Notes: a model not told the origin generated them from the letters alone. 64,000 nucleotides of DNA from Calliopum simillimum (GCA_951812925.1 OX638372.1:46374245-46438244); one strand, 5' to 3'; counted from the first letter of the stretch, positions 25,040 to 38,210 are shown. Numbers and translations: made by a program.

Positions 25040-26039
25040 TAGTGATGGGAACTATCGAATGATTTCGACTATCGATAGATAGTAACTGAATGAATTTGAC
25101 TATCGAATGATTTTTTTCGTTCATGGACGTTTTACTGAATGAAATTTTCTGGCGAATTCCCTCATTTAGAATTTATATTATTCACTAAAATAAGGTACTA
25201 AAGATTTTAAAAAACTGTATATACTTATTTAGTATAAAATGAATAGCCAGTTCACACTATTAATGATGTTCGTCGTTTTGCTCAAATTTCCTAGTAATGG
25301 GAACTATCGAATGATTTCGACTATCGATAGATAGTAACTGAATGAATTTGACTATCGAAAGATTTTTTTCGTTCATGAACGTTTTACTGAATGAAATTTT
25401 CTGGCGAATTCACTATTCACTAAAATAAGGTACTAAAGATTTTAAGAAACTGTATATACTTATTTAGTATAAAATGTATAGCCGAAAACTAAAGAAAATA
25501 TCACCTAATATATATTAAATTTTTTTCTTGAATTATTTTATTCAAAATTTATTAAATTCACTTAGCTAAGACATTTATTAAGTATATTTAATACATTGAA
25601 TGCAAATTTTTATTGAAAAAAACAGTAAGTAACTAAAACAAATACATTTTTCTTAAAAAGTTTAAAAAACTAAAGTAAATTGAAAGCCAAGATTGCTCTT
25701 TAAAAAAATAATTTGATCCAACTTTTGCCCTTTTAGCCTATTTCTCCTATTTCTTCGTTAATGATTTGGCCAACCTTGGAGAAAGCTCTGGAAAAGCCAT
25801 AGGGCGAAACAAAATCAATTCAATCGTTTTCGTTCATTACTTATTCATTGCTAAAAACAAAAGAATTCAATCATTTTCGTTCATTACTAAAAATCGTTCA
25901 TGAATGATTTATTCGTTCAGTCGTTTTCGTTCATTACTAAAAATCGTTCATGAATGATTTTTTCAAAACAATCGAATGAATGAATTTTCACAAACTATTG
26001 AATAACTCGATAGTTTTTATTCGATAGTTCCCATCACTA
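25040..26039 (-). mobile_element. hAT-superfamily element, non-autonomous, 1,000 bp
   Basis: The terminal inverted repeats are TAGTGATGGGAACTATCGA, and a perfect 8-bp direct repeat GTAATCGA flanks the element (25032-25039 and 26040-26047). Both features are characteristic of hAT. The left terminal block recurs internally at about 25,293 (GGGAACTATCGAATGATTTC), so one end is duplicated. Copies of TCGTTCATGAATGATTT make up the right subterminal region. A transposase remnant lies at 25737-25808. Confidence 0.85.
25737..25808 (-). pseudogene. Remnant of hAT dimerisation domain
   Basis: The minus strand reads PYGFSRAFSKVGQIINEEIG before a stop. This matches the hAT C-terminal dimerisation motif, usually S-x-x-x-ER-x-FSKAGQI-x-N-x-RRN. 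Nothing else of the transposase is recognisable. Confidence 0.6.
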
Positions 26040-26047
26040 GTAATCGA

Positions 26048-27543
26048 TGATGAATAGCAGGAAGAAAAAGAAGAAATGCGTATGAGGGATATAAGCTTAT
26101 ATTATTGAACTATATTTGGTAATAGTTAACGAGTCATATTTTAATATAAACAAATATTTATTTGTCGCAAACATTCACCTAGTGGTAATTGCCAAATCAA
26201 GTATTTTTTGAATAAAATCTGATTTGATCACAAAAGTATAAATCATTTGCATTCAACTTTGCTCCAATCTAATGGAATAATGTCTATTTCTATAGGGAAT
26301 CTTAAAATGAAGATCTATGCATATTTTTTTATGAAAAGTTTACAGTGGCCAAAACAGTATTTCACTTAAAATGTGGAGTTTAGTTATTTTTGAAATGAAC
26401 GATTCACCTTTAAGCGTTTAATCAATCGCATTGGGATTATTTTCCAAACTTCTAACTTTACTTTGTTTATTGTTCTATTCAAATGTTATTGATAGGTAGG
26501 TACTGGTTTGTGTTTTCAAGTTTTCTACTATGGGAATTTGTAGTATTTATTTTGATTTTATTTCAAAGAGCGTTTGGCAAAAGTAAAACATTTGTTTGTT
26601 GTTATTATTGCTATTGGTAGTTTGAATTAATTGTTTTTTGAATAAATTGTTGTTTTTTTTTTTTTTTTTGCATTTAATTTGGTATTGTTTGTAAATTGCT
26701 TGGATTTTAGCGCGTTTTATAAATTTTCACTGTTTAAAATTATGTACAATTAAATTTGCAAATATTAATCAAATCAAGTGCTTTATACACAAATTAACTC
26801 TGCTGAGCAATTTTCCATTGAATTGGCACCCTTTGGTTAAAACAATAAATATACTATATAATTTTAATTATTTTCTTATAGAACGAGCTGAAAATTAACG
26901 TTTTAAGAAAATATAATCAAATACAAAATGAATTTGTTAATTTGTGAATTATGTGTATAGTTCGTGCTTATAAACAACAACAACAACAAAAATAACAACA
27001 AAAGCAACAACAACAAAATAAAACTAAAATGCAAATTGCTGCCGGTTTTGCGAATATTTTAATTTTAACCTTTAGCATTGAATTTAACGCTTTTTTTGTA
27101 TGCCCCTTATATTAAGGTGCTTTTTTTTTTCTTTTTGTCTGCGGTTTTATGAACGTCAGAGATGCCAACTTTTAAAAATCAATTTTATTATACATGTTTT
27201 TATTATTTTTAAGAAATGTTTATTAACTGAAAATAATAAAAAAAGTTTCATAATAACTTTGCTCGAATCGGGATCATTTTTATCTCTGATACGGATGGGG
27301 TCTAAGTAGTAACCAAGTTACAATTTTGCTGAGTTTAGTGATCATAGCCATATTTATGGTTTAGCTCTTGTTTTCCAGATATTTGAGTTTGAAAATAGTT
27401 ATTACACAAAACTTTCCGAAAAATCTTTATTTCCATATTTCAACCACGTTTTGAACAAATATCTATTCAATTTGGCTGAAATTTCTACGTTTCATGAAAT
27501 ATTATCCACTTTTTCGAAATTATTGAGAGTTTAAAAAACATAT
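26048..27543. other. No feature seen
   Basis: AT-rich sequence with a CAA-rich patch at 26,980-27,015; no exon or repeat structure could be supported. Confidence 0.3.
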
Positions 27544-28465
27544 GTAAAAAAACATATGTATCGAGTTTTTTGTTAAAATCTAGTTTTTACATATACTTAT
27601 GAATGGGGGAATAAATATATTTTGGCCGGGTTGCCTATCACAATGTGGCCAAAAGTATTATCAAATTGTGATAACTTATGAACCGTGAGTCGAACAAGAA
27701 AAAGTGCCCAAATCTTTTTTATGAAGAGTCATATGTTCTACAAGTAATTTTCATAATAATTAAAAAATAAATTTACCGTTTAAGATTTATTTATTAAAAC
27801 CGATTTTTTTACGCACTAAACAATAAACGGAAAAAAAATCAGTTTTTAATAAATAACTCCTAAACGGTAAATTTTTTTTTTACATATAACAAAAATTACT
27901 TGTAGAGCATATGACTCTCCATAAAAAAGATCTAGGCACTTTTTCTTGTGCGACTCACGGTTCATAAGTTATCGCAATTTGATAATGCTTGCGGCCACAT
28001 TTTGATAGGCAACCCGGCCAAAATATGTTTATTCCCCCATTCATAAGTACTAGAATCGTCCAGTGGTCAAAATTCGACGACAAATGTATAAAATAATTTC
28101 GGTACTTTTTGGACACTTTTAGTACTTTTTTTGCTATTTGGTACAAAATAGAAAAGCCCATTTATCACCCCTGGTATAATTCAAGCGAAATATAAACAAA
28201 ACAAAAAACATGAAAGCAGTGATATGCTTTTTGTCTTTCTCTTTGTGCTTTATCCTTTTTTCAGCTCTGTGTGACTGTATATTTTGTTGCTGTTAATATT
28301 GATATCAAAATATTCAAAAAAATTTTAACTTTGTGCACATTAACATATAAATGGCTTTCTAATGGTATATAATTTAAAGCCGTGCTCCATTTTGTCTTGC
28401 GTATTAATGTATAGATATGTAAAAACTAGATTTTAACTAAAAACTCGATACATACGTTTTTTTAC
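27544..28465. mobile_element. Foldback element with an insertion in its right arm
   Basis: The outer arms GTAAAAAAACATATGTATCG / CGATACATACGTTTTTTTAC and inner arms (CTTATGAATGGGGGAATAAA, GGCCGGGTTGCCTATCA, AACTTATGAACCGTGAGTCG) pair well. The right arm is split at about 28,048-28,403 by a copy of the repeat found at 15,310. Confidence 0.75.
28048..28403 (+). repeat. Dispersed repeat, copy 2, inserted in a foldback arm
   Basis: It matches 15,310-15,760 over most of its length (ATTCAAGCGAAATATAAAC, CTTTTTGTCTTTCTCTTTG). Its borders are set by where the foldback arm pairing breaks and resumes. Confidence 0.65.
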
Positions 28466-30242
28466 TGCCGGATCTTAGACTATGTCAAGTGCAGAAAAGC
28501 GCAAGGAAGCATTCATCTTAGTTGATTAAATGTTACTCATACGACATGTTGTCTGTGATTAAATAGGTAATAAATTTTGTAATGGCTATAACTTTTGCCA
28601 ATATTACGGTAAATAGTCCATTTTTCCACAATTTTATAGAAAAAATTTTATTTTTCTAGAAAATGAGGTATTTTGCAAACCGAAGATTTTTTCGAAAAAA
28701 AACTGTTTTTCAAAATGTGACTTCACTTCAACGAACCTGAAGAGAGAATGACTAGTCTGATTCCAACTATTGCAGTTTTGTTAGAAAGGCAATTGAAATA
28801 TCTTTTAAAGAATGTATTTTATTGTGGTTTTTGAGGATGGCGGAATGAGAATGGTGGAAAACATACAAATTATAGTCTGAGAAAAATTCCCCGGGAATAT
28901 TGATTCACGATAACCCCCATTATATTTCATTTAAAATTTTTATAAAATTGTTAGGCAGTTTTTAACAGATATGTTAAATTAACGAAGATAAACAATATTA
29001 AGTAATTTTTGAATGGTTTTCGCTACAAAAATTATAAAACTTTTCTATATGAGGTCGTACATAAACAATTTCATCCATGAGGATAGCGTCAGAGCAAGAA
29101 ACTTTTTTTTCCGAAAGGAGATATTCGTCTAAAAGAAGCATTTTCCTTTACCTAAAAGGAATTTCACTGTATGAAAATCGGATTAATCACGGAAATTTGT
29201 GTTCTAAATTTGAACTTTAAATTGTCACACATTTGGTACAAATTGGCAACTCTTGATTTTGCTCTTTTTTGTTGGTTACTATGCGTCTGGCTCAGTTGTT
29301 GTTGTAATAATGATATATGTAGATTAAGAAACTTAAGTGTGCGCTTAAAACATGTGTGCCAGTGTTTCCATGTAGTTTCACTTACAAAGCACATGAGAAA
29401 ATCTTAAGCTTTAAAGATACTTGTTTCATATTTTCATTATATTTCTTTTTTTTTTTTTAAACTCATTTTCTGTATACAATATTTCTAAGCGCGAACATAC
29501 ATAGTATCAAACATTATGCTCTCGTACTTATAACGCAATTTGCTTTTAGTTTATCGGAAATATTTATATGATTCACCAAAAAAAAATTGCGGCAAGTGTT
29601 TCAAAGGTCTACAAACTGTAGATTGTAGAAACGACAGAAAAAAGTATCAATGTAAACATTTTAGAACAAATAAATAGTGCGCTAACTACATGATTAAGCA
29701 CAATTAGACACTACGTTTCTATATTAGCAAATACAAAAAGAAAAAAAAAATGTAATTTGTTTTTTTTTATGCAAATAAAACCCAATTCCTTAGAAAAATT
29801 ACAAGAAATAATTTTATTTATTTTAACAGCACAGCTTTTGCGGGAAAGTCAAAGTACACATTTATGCTTGGAAGGGTGAGCCTCATTGCCCTTACCAGTG
29901 CGCTATATAAAGCGAATTGAAAATATCGATTATACGGAGTGAAAAAATTGGTATTGCTCTGAAATGTATTATTTGTGAGGTATTTTTTTTAAATAATACT
30001 TACAGTTACACATGTACATCAACCACAAAGAACATTTCAGATATTTGTAAAATTTCAAATAAAAATGTGTTGCTACATTTTGCCGCAGATGCCGACGGGG
30101 TGGAGGGAGATAACATCGCTGTTTAAGTTTCAGGATAAAGTTGAGTAAAGTTGAGTAATAAAAACAACTAAGAAAAGATAAAACGCAACTACCGCTAAAG
30201 CTAAGTCGAATATGTAGAAAGATTTAAGAAATATAGAGAAAT

Positions 30243-30285
30243 TACAAGCTTACTTATATAGTATATCTATACAAGTAAGCTTGTA
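30243..30285. repeat. Hairpin, 12-bp perfect stem
   Basis: ACAAGCTTACTT and AAGTAAGCTTGT flank a 17-19 base AT-rich loop. No following T tract marks it as a terminator. Confidence 0.5.
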
Positions 30286-30934
30286 TCCTTTTATCAAATA
30301 AAAAAACATGGAAAAAAACACATTACAGCTAACTCTATGAATATACCAGAACATACTACAGTGTTATCTTTGGTCACGCCTATAACTGTATACCCTACAC
30401 TGCATTAAATGTTCTAAAGGGAAATATATAAAAGTGTTATAACTTGGTGCTAAAATGAAACATGCCAATGTTTATAGAAAAATTATATGCAAACATCTTT
30501 AAGGTAATTAGTCAAGTTCAAAAAACTTTTGAATAAAAATATTAATCTCGGAATATCAAAGACAAATGGTATTCCAAACTAATTAATTCCCTACTAATAT
30601 TTTTGCTGTTGCCGTTAGCGTGCGCCTTTTATCGATATGTAGGATATTTTTTGACATTTTTGGACTGTTACCGATATAAAGGATGTTTATTGATATACTT
30701 GGACTTCAACCGATTTCTTCGATGTGTTTCAATGTTTTTCGAAACTTTTAAACCTTATTCGAAATTTTTTTTTTTTTTTTTTTGTATAGAATTGACAACC
30801 ATGGATGTTGGTCCCTCAATTTAGACTATCTCCGCTCAATTTTTCTAATTCTACAATAACTGTAAACTTTTTAAATATTAAGTAAATAGAGGACTGACAG
30901 TGAAGAGAAAGAGGAGAATCAGTGTATTTTTAGC

Positions 30935-31242
30935 TCAGTCAGTTTTGGTTTTTCGGTAGTGTTCGTGTGTTTTTTTTTTTTTTAAATTTAAAAATTTTGT
31001 AAAAAACGCAAGTGTGCATCATTATCCGCGCATTTTTTTTTTTTATCAACATATTATTTTATCTTTATATAAGTAAAACAATGAACAATTACGAGGGCTA
31101 TCTACCAGTTTCAATTTTTAAAAAAAAAAAATGCTATTTTCATTGTGATATTACATTTCGTCATTCTCCGTTTCATCATTCTACATTAAATCAACATAAC
31201 TACTGCATTTTATAAAAACAAATACTTCAGTCGATTGTAAAA
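30935..31242 (+). promoter_or_regulatory. Weak candidate promoter and first exon, facing right
   Basis: Two overlapping initiator-like TCAGT motifs at about 30938-30950 are followed by a fly-UTR-like GT-rich leader and, at 31243, a strong GTGAGT donor. No DPE or TATA box is placed correctly and no coding sequence is seen. This is a guess from composition and the splice donor. Confidence 0.2.
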
Positions 31243-32963
31243 CATGTGAGTAGAAAAACTTCAGTAAAATTATTATATGGTAACACTTGCAAGTCGCAGC
31301 GCCTCGGAAATTCAGTGTTGTAGTAGTTATCAGTGTTGACATGAGTGGTACTTTAGTGCCAAATTTGATACTATTTGCTTAGTTAGGGTACCAAGATACG
31401 GTTCTACGAAAATCTAGTTATTTTGGAAATTTTTTCTATACAAGAAGAAGAAGCGGGGAATTAAATAAATTCAATACTTACTTTCAAAATTGTATTTCAT
31501 AGAAAAGAATTTGATCTTGCGGAACAAATTTACACAGAATTTTGGAGTTCATTTTGAGTTGATTTTTGGTAAAGAAAAAGGGGGGATTTGTCAAATAGTT
31601 TTCATTAGTCTCAATTTATAAACGTTGGAAGAATTGCCAAGCATATTGAAGCATATCTCATCATTCATTTTGTGTAGAAAGAATATTGTCGTCAATCTTG
31701 GTTTTTTTAACATTAAAATTACTCAAAATGCTTCGTACCGTCCAAATAATTACCTCAAAACTGTTATATGCATCGCACGTTTCCAGTGGCATTTTAATGG
31801 TCAGGCATATTGACTCCATACTTTATCTTATTAAGACATTAATGATTTTTACCATTGATGTAATGTGAGGATACCATTAATTTATTGAAAAAGCTGAATT
31901 CAAAGAAAATTTTCTTGTTACATTTATAATATTGACTACTTAATTGCGTTCGGAGTCGGTGAATAATTAACAAAGTAACATACTGAAACAAGAGCAAGCC
32001 TACTGAAATTCTCTGGGCGGTGGATGCAACATCCTAAAGTTAATTACTGAATCTTATATCAAATTGAAGAACTGTAGTAAAATTTAAATGCATAATCACA
32101 TAGTTCATTCGCACGTGTCTTCAATACGTTTCATACATTTATACAAATAATTAATTGTCTTTTGCCGTTTCTTGCTTTTATTTAATATAGAGATAATACA
32201 CAAAGAGTCTTTTGAGCAAGAATAACTCAGTAGGCTGACGTGGTAGAAAAGTCAAGTATCCACAGATTAGTAATAGGATGAGACCTTCCATTATAAACGG
32301 CTATAATAACCGGTGATAGCGCTGGGGTGGGTTATAATAGAAATTAACTACCCAGATCCTCGAAACATACACTTTCTTGTTACTTGAGATCTTATCTATT
32401 AGAATATGAGATCAATTTTTGATATTCATATTTTGTACACTCAAGTCCATGTAATTCCTGCTTTACTTGATGAGACAATTCCTTACTCTACTGAGGTTAT
32501 AGATCTACAGTTGCATATTTTCGTATGTTTTAGTATAAATACGAATTATAGCAAGACACCACATTCAAATATACTTGAAATAATCAGCGAATGGTTGCTT
32601 AAAAAAGTTGGAAAAATACTCATGACATCCCATGCTTCTAAGAGTTTCGATGATATCGTATTGTCCCGTTATTTCAACCAATTTTAGACTTTTTGAGCTT
32701 ATTGAGAAAGTGATTATTGTAGTTTTTGATGAAAAGCTGTTTAGATTATGTATTGTGGTCGTAAAATGTAAAAATTAAAAAAAAAAACAGAAATGCCCCG
32801 ATTTCGGAATTGTTCTTGGTGAAGACGTATTCGAAAAACTGATTATAGAGATAGATTGAAACTTATAATGCAGAAGCTCAATATTAAGTAACAGAAGAAA
32901 GCGGAAAAAGACAATGATATAGTTTTACGTATTCTTATTTTGAGATTTTTTGTTATTTTCAAA

Positions 32964-33419
32964 AGAGAATTTTGCCCTGAACGACATATCAAAATGAGTT
33001 CTCCCAATTATTCCGCAAAATTATGTAAATTAGGGTTTTCCCCGTGAAGTACGAGGTAAAAAATTTTTATGTTTCCGATTTTAGCAATATTTGATTATGT
33101 TAAACCTATATCCTCGATCCGTATCCAAAATATTTTTACAGTATAAAGTCTGGATTACGAGTTAACGGATTTTAAAGATTTGATTCAAAGCAACGCATTT
33201 CTGCCGATAAGTCAAATTTTTAAAGTCCTCTAGCTCATTAACCGTACTTTATATGTTAAAATTATTTCGTATCTGGCTCGATGTCATATACAGTTATAAC
33301 ATATTCAAATATTACCAAAATCGGAAACAACAAAATTTTAACTTCGTTCTTCGTTTACATAATCTCTCGGAAAAATTGGGAGGACCCATTTTGATATATT
33401 GAACAAGGCAAAATTCTCT
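32964..33419. mobile_element. Foldback element, about 0.46 kb
   Basis: AGAGAATTTTGCC, ATATCAAAATG, CTCCCAATT and GTTTCCGATTTTAGCAATAT on the left recur inverted on the right with almost no loop (centre about 33,190). The minus-strand frame inside is arm sequence. Confidence 0.7.
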
Positions 33420-33814
33420 ATCGATTGGTATAGGTTTTTTGAACTTTGGATTTAATGCAAGACTCGAATTTGACTGGTCTATGTGTCGTGCTTTTCCCAC
33501 CGATTTCAGACGTCTTGGGCTCTTGGAAATGTTAATTGTTTGTAGCTTTTTATAACAAAACAACTTAAAAGTATTAGATTAGTGCATTTTCCTGAATGAG
33601 GCTCAGCCCGGATCGATTAAGAATAACTGGATCTCACATAAAAAAATTTCATGTTTATTTTTAACTTCAATCACACGTTTTTCTAGCAAAACTTAAACTT
33701 CTTCCAAAAGCAGCACACTATGACCATTCTTATATACATTTATAAGTACTATTTTCTAATAAGACGCACCATTAAATCAATAGTAAGCACCATAAAGAGA
33801 AGCTTTTTATCACA

Positions 33815-33911
33815 TCGGCCGATATACAAAATCCCTTAACTAAATGCGCTCCTTGTAATGCGTGACAAACGAAATGTTAAAATGAACACTTTGCATGTAG
33901 GGTATAAAAAT
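33815..33911 (+). mobile_element. Highly degraded DINE-1-like end
   Basis: Weak matches to the terminal block (TGCGTGACAAACG) end in GCATGTAGGGTATAAAAA. Confidence 0.3.
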
Positions 33912-36685
33912 GTATCTTAAAATCTAAAAGTATTACATGAAGCGCAAGGATGCGCGCACTTACCATAACAACAAACAAACGAATAGCAATGAAACCGTGC
34001 TGCTGAGGACTAAGGTTTTGTAGTTGTTGTGTTTCTTTAGTTGTTTTTGTTGTTGAAGTTCTTTATGGTCTTGTGAGTCATTTGTGCATTGGTTTTTTGT
34101 TACACTTTTACATCTAATAGATACAAGATACTTTTCGTTGATGCGTAATTTTTTGGAATTTTTGTCGTATTCCAAAGTATTTTTTAAAGCATTTTGTTAT
34201 TTTATTTATATTTTTCTTCTTTTACTTTAAATTCAAATTTGTTTTTCAACTTAATGTTGTAATAATTTTTATATTAAAGCAACTAGAGTTTATCTCAAAG
34301 ATACATTTATTTCTTTCATATAAACACAAAAGACACAGGCCGAGAGACAGCAAAACTGCTGCTCATTCATTTATTACTTAACATATGTAACAAAGATTTT
34401 GCGTCAACACGTAAACTTGTAAAACACGTAACACTGACTATTGCATATTACACTTACAGATACAATGCGTATCTTTAAGATTGGTTTTAGTTTTCATTTA
34501 AACTTGAAGCTGAAAAACAAAAAGTAAACGAGAAAAATTCACTAAACCGCTGCATTTGATGGCTTTCTTCTTTTTTAGTTGTTGTTGTTGTTAGTATTTT
34601 TGTTGTTGCTGCTGCTGCTGCTACTGTTACATAGCAAAGTTTGCTTGCACTTTGGAACTGCATGTTATGTGGAGTATCTTCGAGATACTTTTTAACACGT
34701 GTCATAAAAAAAATGTGTTTCCATAAGTGCAAGATTTTCAAGCTTGTGTTCGAGTGTCTACGTGTGTGTGTAAATATCAAACATTATGCACTTACTCCCA
34801 GTAGGAAAATTTACTGAGATGTCCCATTTAGTGAAATAGCTAAGGTAGATAAATGACAGCGGATGTTGAAAAATGCTTAACAAAAACCCTAGCAACATTC
34901 ATAAATAATACACCTTAAGCATAACACATTGGTCATAATCATTAATTTCATGGAAAAATTCGAAAATTGTTTTTGATCATTACCAATTTCAATCTTGAGT
35001 ATGCAATGTAAGCGATTTTTGCCCAAATCAATTCGAAAAATTGGATTTTTGATATTCTTCAATTTACAGAAATGGTCGAATGGTTAACTAGTACTCAGAA
35101 CTGAACATAATTGAACATAACTCAGAAAGATTTAAACTTGTGATTGCTGCAAGACCGTCATTATTCAAAACACCAAAATTTTAAGAAAAAACTCTTCAGA
35201 TAGAAAAAAAAATGCATAATTCGCAATTGAAATCACTAAATTTTGCAAATTCTCACTAATAGTTATTTTCTAAAGAAGAGTTTTGGTCAAAAATGTTGTT
35301 GCTCATAAAATTTCCTACAGACGGTTAGTTAGATTCGTTTTCGCACAGCTACTGGAAATTGACATTCCGAGCCAACAATTTAAATCCATTATTATTTTTC
35401 AAAACGGTTTTTTAAGCAAAGGTGTTAGCGCTGCAAAATCATTGAGCCAAGCGCAGTCAGCGTAGAACATCGGCTTGTCTACAACAAACACAATGTTACA
35501 ATATTTTCCAAATTTCTCGGAATTACAACACCCTTGAAAAAAAAATTTTTTTTGTTTTTTTTTTTGTTATAATATTGTGATTGTTGTGGACGAGCCAGAA
35601 AAAAACAACAAAATCAATTTTTCATGGGTGTTGTAATTCCGAGAAGTTTAGAAAATATTGAAATATGTATGTTATGTGTTTTTGTAAGCAAGCCAAAATT
35701 AGCTCACTTTTGTTCTACGCGAGTGATCGGCGTTCTATACCACAATTGTGCACTCAAAAATCTACCTAGCTCTCTCTATCTTTTTCTTTCATCTATCTAT
35801 CTTCTCTCAAGCATAAGTTCTCACTCATTAATTGCCAACCACTGTTCTACGCAAACACCCTTCTTTGAAACAAAGGTCAAAAATCGACATTGAAGTCACT
35901 GCCGCACAAAAGCTATTCAGCCTAAAATTTCACTAAAATCGGTACTTTTGCTTTTAGATTTAAGAACTCCGGGAATTTTCTGTAGAACGGTGTTGAAAGT
36001 TGCTTTCGAACGAGTTTTAGCTTAGAGATATATTAATTTGAAAATCAACACATCGTCACCTAAATACTACAACTAGGTATACCATTTTTGGAATAAGAGG
36101 TGTATGATATTATTCATGGCTTGGTGCACAATCCTGTCTACCAGAGTTCTATAAAGTGACATTATTGCAAAGTTATAAGTAATAAAAAACAAAAGATGAT
36201 AAGTTGAAAATCAATGTGAATTCAATTATTCAAAAATCGTAAAATGTTTTTTTCTCGAAACAAGAGAATTGGAGTGACCTAGTTGCAGTTTATGCGGTAT
36301 ATACCTTGAAATACTTAAAATACATATTTCCTAAACTACACGCAAAAAAATGATTCCCAAAAATTGATTTTCAAACATAAATTGATAATAATCTCATCAA
36401 AAAGTGCAGTTGTTCCAGTAATTCAATTATTTGACTGAATTTTCATAAAAAGGAAAGTAAAGTAAAGAAAGTAAAACATACAGCTTAAACTTCAAAAAGT
36501 ACAGAGACGAACTATAAATAATATTGAACATTTAGAAAAGTAAAAAGTTGCCGCAGGAAACCACCTGTTAGCTCTGCAATATTTGCCCTTAGAATAAATA
36601 CTCTTCAATTATTACGGTTTGATATTGTAAAAAATTTTATTGAAAAATAATTTAAATAAAACCATAAGCTATAGAAATGAAAGTG
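33912..36685. other. No gene seen; one small inverted repeat
   Basis: 35,500-35,660 is an inverted repeat: CTCGGAATTACAACACCC mirrored by GGGTGTTGTAATTCCGAG. 34,570-34,625 is a TTG/CTG triplet tract. No coding exon identified. Confidence 0.4.
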
Positions 36686-36720
36686 CCACAGTAGCTCAGT
36701 GGGTTGAGAGTCGCCTACAA
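36686..36720 (+). other. tRNA-like A-box sequence
   Basis: CAGTAGCTCAGTGGGTTGAG is a perfect Pol III A box with a D-loop-like context, but no B box follows at tRNA distance. A B-box-like GTTCGATACTC occurs only at about 37,593. This is probably a tRNA-derived repeat and not a gene. Confidence 0.35.
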
Positions 36721-36849
36721 ACACAATGTCCCAATGGGGAATTGAGCGCGTCAATAGCGCTTCTGAAGCGCTCTAAAGCAGCAGTGAAGCGCATCTCTCT
36801 CGTTGCCAAAAGCGCTGAAATTAGCATTGGCATGTCATTGGAACGAAGC

Positions 36850-36994
36850 GCTTCGCTCTCGCTACCAGAAATGCTCTTTGGATGCGCATCGCTCTCGCAT
36901 CCAGAAATGCTGTTTGGATGCGCATCGCTCTCGCTACCAGAAATGCTCTTCGGAAGCGCATCGCTCTCGCATTCAGAAATGCTCTTTGGATGCT
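36850..36994 (+). repeat. 36-bp tandem array 1, four units
   Basis: The unit core is CCAGAAATGCTCTTTGGATG followed by CGCATCGCTCTCG. The variable junction alternates CTACC, CATCC, CTACC, CATTC, giving a 72-bp higher-order unit. The period is a multiple of three, so frames stay open on both strands; that is not evidence of coding. Confidence 0.85.
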
Positions 36995-37179
36995 TTTTAG
37001 CGGACAATAAAAATATTTAATAAATTAATTTTTAATTGAAATTTTTTTTACGTCTTTCTTCACAAAGACACATCAGACTATTATTTTTTTTTTTTTTTTT
37101 TTGATGTAATTATAATTATTTTTATTTTACTAAATTAATTCTAATTGAAAAATTGCAAGTTGAAAATTTTTGTGTTGGG

Positions 37180-37268
37180 TCTGGGCCGGAGTTGAACCGA
37201 GGACCTCACGGTTGCTACAACTCTCAATCGCAGTGCCAGTCGCTAGACCACTGCTCTATCATCGCGCT
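37180..37268 (-). other. tRNA-like / SINE-head sequence
   Basis: The minus strand has TAGAGCAGTGGTCTAG (10 of 11 A-box positions) and, about 46 bp later, a perfect B box GGTTCAACTCC. I could not fold a full cloverleaf with a clear anticodon, so I treat it as tRNA-derived and not as a working tRNA. Confidence 0.4.
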
Positions 37269-37322
37269 CTTACGAAGACGACTTATTGATTTATTTTGTT
37301 TTGTACGTTAATACGTGACCGA

Positions 37323-37487
37323 AAGCGTTTCGTTCTCGCTACCAGAAATGCTCTTTGGATGCGCATCGCTCTCGCATCCAGAAATGCTCTTTGGATGCGC
37401 ATCGCTCTCGCTACCAGAAATGCTCTTTGGATGCGCATCGCTCTCGTATTCAGAAATGCTCTTTGGATGCGCTTCGCTCTCGCTACC
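37323..37487 (+). repeat. 36-bp tandem array 2, four units and a partial
   Basis: Same unit as array 1 and the same junction order (CTACC, CATCC, CTACC, TATTC, CTACC), so the two arrays look like duplicates of one parent 330 bp apart. Confidence 0.85.
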
Positions 37488-38210
37488 TATAGCGCAGAAA
37501 ATATGCGCATACAAATCAGCTCTTTAGATGCGAGAAGGACGCGCATCGCTATTGCATCTTGGGGATGCGCATCGAAATTTTCTGTTGGGGTCTTAAGTTC
37601 GATACTCACACCAACATGAGATTTTTTGTTGTTTTTATACATTTAAAAAATTAAATAAATCGTAAAAATTATGGTTTTACTTTACGGTCGCACAGTTACT
37701 GAAAAAATCAGTAAAAATTACTGGAGTTTTCAATGAATTTTTACGGTTTATCTTTATCCGTTTGCATGGTAAGATGTACGAAAACAACTTCCATTGTAAG
37801 TAATTGTATTTTAACGCAATTTTGTAATTCATATTTTTATGATTTCTTTCTACAAATTTCTAATACAGTGAGCTCGCGATAGTATGAACTAATTAAAGCC
37901 AAGCCTTTTCATTTTTACGAGATTGTTCACATTAACGAAAGCCGTGTGCTCGTGATAATGTGAACATTTTCTAGCACGAACACATCATGTCACATCGTGC
38001 GTATTCGTGTCACGACGAAAATCACGTTACGCGCCCATACAATAGTTTTTTTTAATCGTGCAAAAACGAGTGAAATCGTGTAAAAAGGAATCATTTTTTT
38101 TTTTTTCCTAGACCGTGTTAAATCAAAACCGTGCAAAAAAAAACAATGTAAAAACAGAACTGAGTGTATTCTTATCAAGATGTCAGTATATAAGATACCG
38201 TTTGAACTTT

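Larger units (their letters stand above)
28466..32960. other. No gene seen
   Basis: Contains a short perfect hairpin (30243-30285) and the weak promoter candidate at 30,935. A TATATAAAG at 29,912 lacks an initiator at the right distance. Frames at 31,625-31,868 and 32,406-32,687 show no recognisable protein. Confidence 0.3.

Noticed and set aside
29905..29925. TATATAAAG as a TATA box
   Set aside because: No initiator at about 30 bp downstream and no exon follows.
36640..37020. 126-codon frame and overlapping frames on both strands
   Set aside because: They arise because the 36-bp repeat has a length divisible by three and no stops; all are array translation.
37180..37268. Functional tRNA gene on the minus strand
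   Set aside because: A and B boxes are present but I could not pair a complete acceptor and anticodon stem, so it is recorded only as tRNA-like.
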